64,000 nt of DNA from Bacillus sp. CECT 9360 (GTDB taxonomy: Bacteria; Bacillota; Bacilli; Bacillales; DSM-1321): contig NZ_CAKKNA010000007.1 of NCBI RefSeq assembly GCF_918741275.1, positions 62,001 through 126,000 of the forward strand. Reading direction: 5' to 3'. Shown here one piece after another: positions 59,865 through 64,000 of the stretch. A program made the translations under genes and the position numbers. Position 1 is the first letter of the stretch. Each line of letters begins with the position of its first letter. The notes under the pieces were generated by a model. That model was not told where the DNA came from. It saw only the letters and a program-made list of their open reading frames with translations, and made no database searches.

Positions 59865-61607
59865 TTATTTAGCGAATGGAAAAATTTGCGATCCCTTTCC
59901 TGCGGGGTCAAAGTATGCAAGCATGACCGTCGGGTTAGGTTCAATTATCCCTGTTTCCAAGTAACTCTTCAGATCAAAGGGGACTTCTTCCAACATCGTG
60001 TGCTTAAATAATTCTTTTTCGGTCAGCGCAAGCGCTACAAATTCCTGTCCAAGGACCGAAGGTTTTGCTAATATGCTTTCATAAATGCCAGATCGGTCTG
60101 CTTTATCAAATGTTTGGTCCCACCACGGTTTGCGGGGCTTATATTTTTGACCGTTAAAATAATCGTATTTCATCAGCCCGACCGCAGTCCCCAGCATCGC
60201 TGGGTTAACGGTCTCTAAAAATTGAAGCAGGCGTCTGAACAAGTCTTCAAGCTGATGGCCGATTCTTGCCCAGCCCTGTTTATCCCAGTAAGTGCCGAAT
60301 TCCTGGAAAAAGTCAAACGGGGAGGAGAAAGCCTGTTTGACCAAAAATTCGACGGTCATATCCATGCGATGGTCATTCCAGTATTTCTCGAGGACATCCT
60401 CCACCTGTTTGATGCGGACGATATCATCGAAGGATAAGACGTTATTCCCAAGAATTTCATACGGAGAATGGTCGCTGAAAACATAGTTATGATCCTTCGC
60501 GCGGATTCTCAATCCTGTTCCGCGGAGCATTTTCAAAAAGCCGAGCTGAAGCTCTTCGGGACGGAGCGCAAACACATCATTGAATGTTTTGCGAAAAGAA
60601 TGGTAGTCTTCCTCGGGAAGCCCGGCAATCAAATCGAGATGCTGGTCGATTTTTTCGCCTTCTTTGACCATTGTTACTGTCCGTTTCAACTTTTCGAAGT
60701 TTTGCTTCCGCATTACGAGCTCGTTTGTATAGTCATTCGTAGATTGCACGCCGATTTCAAAACGGAATAGTCCGGCTGGCGCATGATCGTTTAAGAACTG
60801 GATCACTTCAGGGCGCATGATGTCCGCTGTGATTTCAAATTGAAAGACTGTACCGGGACGATGTTCGTCGATTAGAAATTGAAACATTTCCATTGCGTAG
60901 CTTCGGCTTATGTTGAACGTCCGGTCGACAAACTTGATCGTCTTCGCCCCGTTTTTCATGAGGTAGCGAATATCTTCCTTCACTTTTTCCCGGTCAAAAT
61001 ACCTGACGCCCACTTCAATCGAAGAAAGACAAAATTGGCAGTTAAACGGGCAGCCTCTGCTTGTTTCCACATAATTGACCCGTTTTGAAAGGTGAGGAAT
61101 GTCTTCTTCGAACCGGAAAGGGGATGGAAGCTCCTTTAAGTCCAGTTTTTCCGCTTGGGGATGGATCACCTTTTTGCCGTCTTTCCTGTAGGCAATCCCG
61201 GATACCCTTGTGTAGTCTTTGTTTCCATGAAGCTCTGTTAATAGCTTTCTGAATGTGGTCTCGCCTTCACCGATCACGATGAAGTCCGCTTCTGGTATTT
61301 TTTCTAGCCATTCCGAGACATCATACGTCACTTCGGGACCTCCAAGGATTATGACGAGCTCCGGATTAATTTTCTTAAGCAGTTGAATGACTTTTATCGT
61401 TTCTTCAATGTTCCAAATATAACAGCTGAAGCCGATAATATCCGGTTTTTTTGAATAAAGGTCGCCGACGATGTTCATAATTGGGTCTTTAATCGTGTAT
61501 TCTGCAAGCTGCACATCAAAATCAGGGGCAGCGTATGCCTTTAAATATCGAATCGATAGGCTTGTATGAATGTATTTAGCATTTAAAGTGGCAATGATTG
61601 TGTTCAT
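59865..61607 (-). CDS. B12-binding radical SAM protein (DUF4080)
   Basis: A 580-residue enzyme. A cobalamin-binding-like domain (1-140; ILGGPEVTYDV, GEGETTF) precedes the radical SAM core with the cluster motif CPFNCQFC (about 190) and a C-terminal DUF4080 region. Members of this class methylate or rearrange unreactive carbons; the substrate here is unknown. The ATG has no ribosome site at normal distance (AAGGAG is about 25 nt away) and no in-frame alternative upstream, so initiation is odd. Confidence 0.9.
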   Translation of the reverse strand: MNTIIATLNAKYIHTSLSIRYLKAYAAPDFDVQLAEYTIKDPIMNIVGDLYSKKPDIIGFSCYIWNIEETIKVIQLLKKINPELVIILGGPEVTYDVSEWLEKIPEADFIVIGEGETTFRKLLTELHGNKDYTRVSGIAYRKDGKKVIHPQAEKLDLKELPSPFRFEEDIPHLSKRVNYVETSRGCPFNCQFCLSSIEVGVRYFDREKVKEDIRYLMKNGAKTIKFVDRTFNISRSYAMEMFQFLIDEHRPGTVFQFEITADIMRPEVIQFLNDHAPAGLFRFEIGVQSTNDYTNELVMRKQNFEKLKRTVTMVKEGEKIDQHLDLIAGLPEEDYHSFRKTFNDVFALRPEELQLGFLKMLRGTGLRIRAKDHNYVFSDHSPYEILGNNVLSFDDIVRIKQVEDVLEKYWNDHRMDMTVEFLVKQAFSSPFDFFQEFGTYWDKQGWARIGHQLEDLFRRLLQFLETVNPAMLGTAVGLMKYDYFNGQKYKPRKPWWDQTFDKADRSGIYESILAKPSVLGQEFVALALTEKELFKHTMLEEVPFDLKSYLETGIIEPNPTVMLAYFDPAGKGSQIFPFAK

Positions 61608-61798
61608 ATGTAGGCAGCGTAATTACGCGTATCTCCTTTCGCATAGGGTGTAGGTTTGAACTGAACTAACACTCTATTCTATCACAGTATCGCCAATTGG
61701 AAAGCTGAAAATAACTTGGCTGCTAGGAAGTATGGTACCATCCAACCAGTATACATAGGCTCACAAAAATGATTTATTGGATATTGGTATGATTATAA

Positions 61799-61830
61799 GA
61801 AAAAAGCGTCCCGAGCCGGGACGCTTTTTA
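61799..61830 (+). terminator. Hairpin/terminator
   Basis: AAAAAAGCGTCCCG and CGGGACGCTTTTTA form a stem with short loop. It lies between two minus-strand genes; read on the minus strand it also ends in T residues, so it more likely terminates the acyltransferase transcript. Confidence 0.75.
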
Positions 61831-61840
61831 ACAAAGATAA

Positions 61841-61985
61841 GAAAGTATAAAATTTTCAACATGTATTGATGTCTAGCGTAAGCAGCCCAGCCCCTCGAGG
61901 TCATAAGTCACCCCTCTCCGGAGGGCGGGCTCTCCTACGAGGTACGCCTTATGCTGGTCGGGGCTGAACAGGGCGCTTGCGCTTT
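61841..61985. repeat. Interspersed repeat, copy 3
   Basis: It starts GAAAGTATAA, passes through GTCTAGCGTAAGCAGCCCAG, CCCTCGAGGTCATAAGTCAC and GTACGCCTTATGCTGGTCGG, and ends CAGGGCGCTTGCGCTTTT. This is the fullest copy of the family also present at 24356 and 43859; its right end touches the acyltransferase stop codon. Confidence 0.8.
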
Positions 61986-61987
61986 TC

Positions 61988-63040
61988 TTATGTTGATGAT
62001 TGTTTCTGCCATCTTTTCTTATAAAATTTAATATACATACGGATACTCGCCATTAATCTTTTCGTACGGGAGAACTCCAGTTCAATAACAGGCTGGGCGA
62101 TTGAAGCAATGAACTTGCTTGATAATATAATCGTAATGAGTAGTGATATGCCGGCGAGCATGACAAAGTTTTCAAGGTTGGTGAAGTAACTTTGGAACTC
62201 ACTCTCCCGGAAAAATCGGACGAGGAATCCATGAAGCAAGTAAACATATAAAGTCTGTTTCCCCCATTGTGTAAAGAAATATTGTCCTCTTGGAACAAAG
62301 GCCAAAAAGCTGAAAACCATGACCAGGCTTAATCCATAGAAGCCGAGTCGTTTAAACATGGATATGATACTGATCGCCTCAAGTTCTGAGTATGGTTTAG
62401 AACCTAACAGCCACTTATAGTTGATGTCGGGATTAATATAGAAGCCGGCAAAGACAACGGCCATGATCACGAATGCCACGCTGCGTACCTTGATTGTAAG
62501 TAGTTGTTTTATATGGTCTTTTGACAAGTGATAGCCAATCAAAAACAACGGAAAAAAAACAAACGTTCTCGAAAGGCTTAAATAGTTGGAAACTGAATCG
62601 ACATACCCGACGAGAAGGGCAACCATAAACGCAATGAGAATGCCTGTCGCCGCTTTAAGCTTGGAAAATCCAAGAAGCATAATGTTCCAGCAGAATAGGC
62701 TGATCAGAAACCAAAGGGACCAATGCGGGTCAAGAAAATCGATGGTCAACTTGGATTCGCTATATAAATAATAATAATAAACGGTATAAATAAGCTGGAA
62801 AATAATATATGGAAGTATTAATTTTTTCGTAATTTTGGGCAGATACCCTTTCTCGTAAATCCCTTTGGCAAAAAAGCCGGAGACAAGGATGAAAGCTGGC
62901 ATATGGAATGTGTATATCGTTTTATACAAGGAATAGATTAATTCATTATCGTTCACGTAAGATTTTAGCAGATGACCAAATACGACAAAAGCAATCAGTA
63001 AAAACTTTGCATTATCAAAAAAATAATCTCGTTGTCTCAT
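61988..63040 (-). CDS. Integral-membrane acyltransferase (Acyltransferase_3 family)
   Basis: A 350-residue membrane protein with about ten helices. RDYFFDNAKFLLIAFVVFGHLL carries the family's catalytic histidine in a FGHLL context; HMPAFILVSGFFAKG and HWSLWFLISLFCWN follow. Such enzymes O-acylate sugars or exopolymers at the membrane (fucose-4-O-acetylase-like). The ATG at 63040 has GGAGGGG upstream. No glycan cluster is adjacent. Confidence 0.87.
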   Translation of the reverse strand: MRQRDYFFDNAKFLLIAFVVFGHLLKSYVNDNELIYSLYKTIYTFHMPAFILVSGFFAKGIYEKGYLPKITKKLILPYIIFQLIYTVYYYYLYSESKLTIDFLDPHWSLWFLISLFCWNIMLLGFSKLKAATGILIAFMVALLVGYVDSVSNYLSLSRTFVFFPLFLIGYHLSKDHIKQLLTIKVRSVAFVIMAVVFAGFYINPDINYKWLLGSKPYSELEAISIISMFKRLGFYGLSLVMVFSFLAFVPRGQYFFTQWGKQTLYVYLLHGFLVRFFRESEFQSYFTNLENFVMLAGISLLITIILSSKFIASIAQPVIELEFSRTKRLMASIRMYIKFYKKRWQKQSST

Positions 63041-63225
63041 GTTCCCCTCCGTTAATGCTTTATTCAAAAATAGCCATGTTATTATTCTTAATACCCGCCA
63101 TTATAGAAAATAAAGCGTCTAATTAAACATGTAATTTTACCCATTTTTTATTCAACTATAGGAAAATTAGACATCGATGTAGAATATTGGAGATAAAAGT
63201 GGTTTTTCGGAGGATTGAGGCTAAC

Positions 63226-64000
63226 ATGGAGAATGAAGCCATTATTGGCTATAAAAAAGAAATTGAAAAATTGAATAATCAAATGGATCAATTTAAAGAA
63301 TTAATCGATAACACATTAGAGTCCCTGATTTTAGTGGATAAAAATAGGTCGCTTATTTACGCTAATTTAGAAGCGTGTTCATTGTTGAATATTTCAAAGG
63401 CAGATATTCCTACGAGCAAACTTACTGACTTCCTGCAGGATATCCCGGAAAATGTTCTCGCTTATCAGGAAAAAAAGATTATTGAGGACGGAATTTATAA
63501 AGATGAATGGGTTGTTCAGCTTCCTGAAGGTGAGAAAAAACAGATTGAATTTATCGGTTTACCTTATGGCCGGCAGGGTGAAAAGATTTTCTATAGGCTG
63601 CGGGACGTAACAGCGGAACGGGCGCTATTGCAAGAACGAATGATGACGACCCAGATGTTTCTCGATGTGTTTAATAAAGCCGTGGATTGTATCATCATTT
63701 ACGACAAAAATGGAATCATCATTGATGCGAATGATTCATTTTGCAAAACGATGCTTTTGGAAAAGCATGAACTGGTAGGGAAGAACATCTTGGAATTTAT
63801 TGCCCCATCCCAGGAAGATGATTGGAGTAAGGGCATGGAAAAGGTTGTTTCTCTGGGGACTTGGACAGGGGAAATTGAAATGACCCCGGCCTATGGGAAA
63901 ATCAGATTTGAATATTCTACGAGCTCTAATATATTTAACAAGCATTATATGTCGATTTTTAGAAATATAACAGAAAAAGAAATCTTTGAGAAAAAATTAA
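63226..64000 (+). CDS. PAS-domain sensor protein (partial, runs off the window)
   Basis: An open frame of 258 codons with no stop before the window edge. It starts MENEAIIGYKKEIEKL with GGAGG/GAGG upstream. A short coiled coil leads to two PAS domains: about 28-135 (ESLILVDKNRSLIYANLEA ... YRLRDVTAERALL) and about 145-258 (DCIIIYDKNGIIIDANDSF ... SIFRNITEKEIFEKKL). The missing C-terminus is probably a histidine kinase, GGDEF/EAL or similar output. Confidence 0.85.
   Translation, partial: MENEAIIGYKKEIEKLNNQMDQFKELIDNTLESLILVDKNRSLIYANLEACSLLNISKADIPTSKLTDFLQDIPENVLAYQEKKIIEDGIYKDEWVVQLPEGEKKQIEFIGLPYGRQGEKIFYRLRDVTAERALLQERMMTTQMFLDVFNKAVDCIIIYDKNGIIIDANDSFCKTMLLEKHELVGKNILEFIAPSQEDDWSKGMEKVVSLGTWTGEIEMTPAYGKIRFEYSTSSNIFNKHYMSIFRNITEKEIFEKKL

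Overview
The window reads as chromosome of a spore-forming member of the Bacillaceae. Supporting signs are an alpha/beta-type small acid-soluble spore protein, a Spo0E-like phosphatase, a SigI/RsgI pair, TPP, SAM (S-box) and manganese (yybP-ykoY) riboswitches in Firmicutes style, strong GGAGG ribosome sites and AT-rich spacers. Genus cannot be fixed from the sequence. There is no rRNA, tRNA, prophage, transposase or CRISPR array.

Layout. 1-1.1 kb: thiaminase-II gene tenA (minus strand) behind two tandem TPP riboswitches, each with its own terminator. 1.2-1.6 kb: a SAM riboswitch leading to a tiny FbpA-like gene. 1.7-4.4 kb: a PAS-STAS stress protein, then an RNPP-type HTH-TPR receptor with a 43-residue exported pro-peptide 13 nt downstream (a probable unreported quorum-sensing pair), and a divergent Spo0E-like gene. 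4.4-12 kb: scattered housekeeping/accessory genes including an AbrB/PIN toxin-antitoxin pair. 12.2-17.4 kb: cyanophycinase, cyanophycin synthetase and a divergent MurE-like ligase. 18.9-21 kb: DUF1659/DUF2922/YvrJ trio followed by a 1.25-kb phased repeat array. 21-26 kb: UMF1-type transporter, Ohr, cold-shock protein, lipoprotein, RF3. 26.5-30.5 kb: an overlapping envelope operon (PlsY-like, GNAT-aminotransferase fusion, LtaS-like). 30.6-33.8 kb: ECF-like sigma factor, ClpP paralogue, a decayed EAL gene, FtsW/RodA-family protein. 34-36.7 kb: acyl-reductase-like SDR plus aldehyde dehydrogenase. 36.8-41.8 kb: Mn riboswitch-TerC, sigI-rsgI, SASP, Ktr/Trk potassium channel. 42.3-48 kb: complete mannitol locus mtlA-mtlR-mtlF-mtlD. 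48.4-58.7 kb: an eleven-gene acyl-CoA catabolic cluster with its own TetR regulator and two copies of a probable operator. 59-64 kb: small sporulation-like proteins, a B12-binding radical SAM protein, an integral-membrane acyltransferase and a PAS sensor running off the window.

Two themes stand out. First, at least five intergenic regions carry tandem arrays with the same 20-21 nt periodicity but different anchor words (CGAGCGG, CGAGCAGAAATT, GGCAACAAA, TTATTATC). The largest (19758-21005) has a higher-order ~101-bp period. Second, the acyl-CoA cluster pairs an APH-family kinase with an acyl-CoA dehydrogenase, SDRs and a CoA ligase, the gene set known from levulinate/4-hydroxy-acid catabolism. 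It also carries an unexplained ComB-type phosphatase. Interspersed repeats (a three-hairpin cloverleaf element with a collapsed copy, three copies of a GGGCGCTTGCGCTTTT-ended element, and one MITE-like element) account for most of the remaining intergenic DNA.
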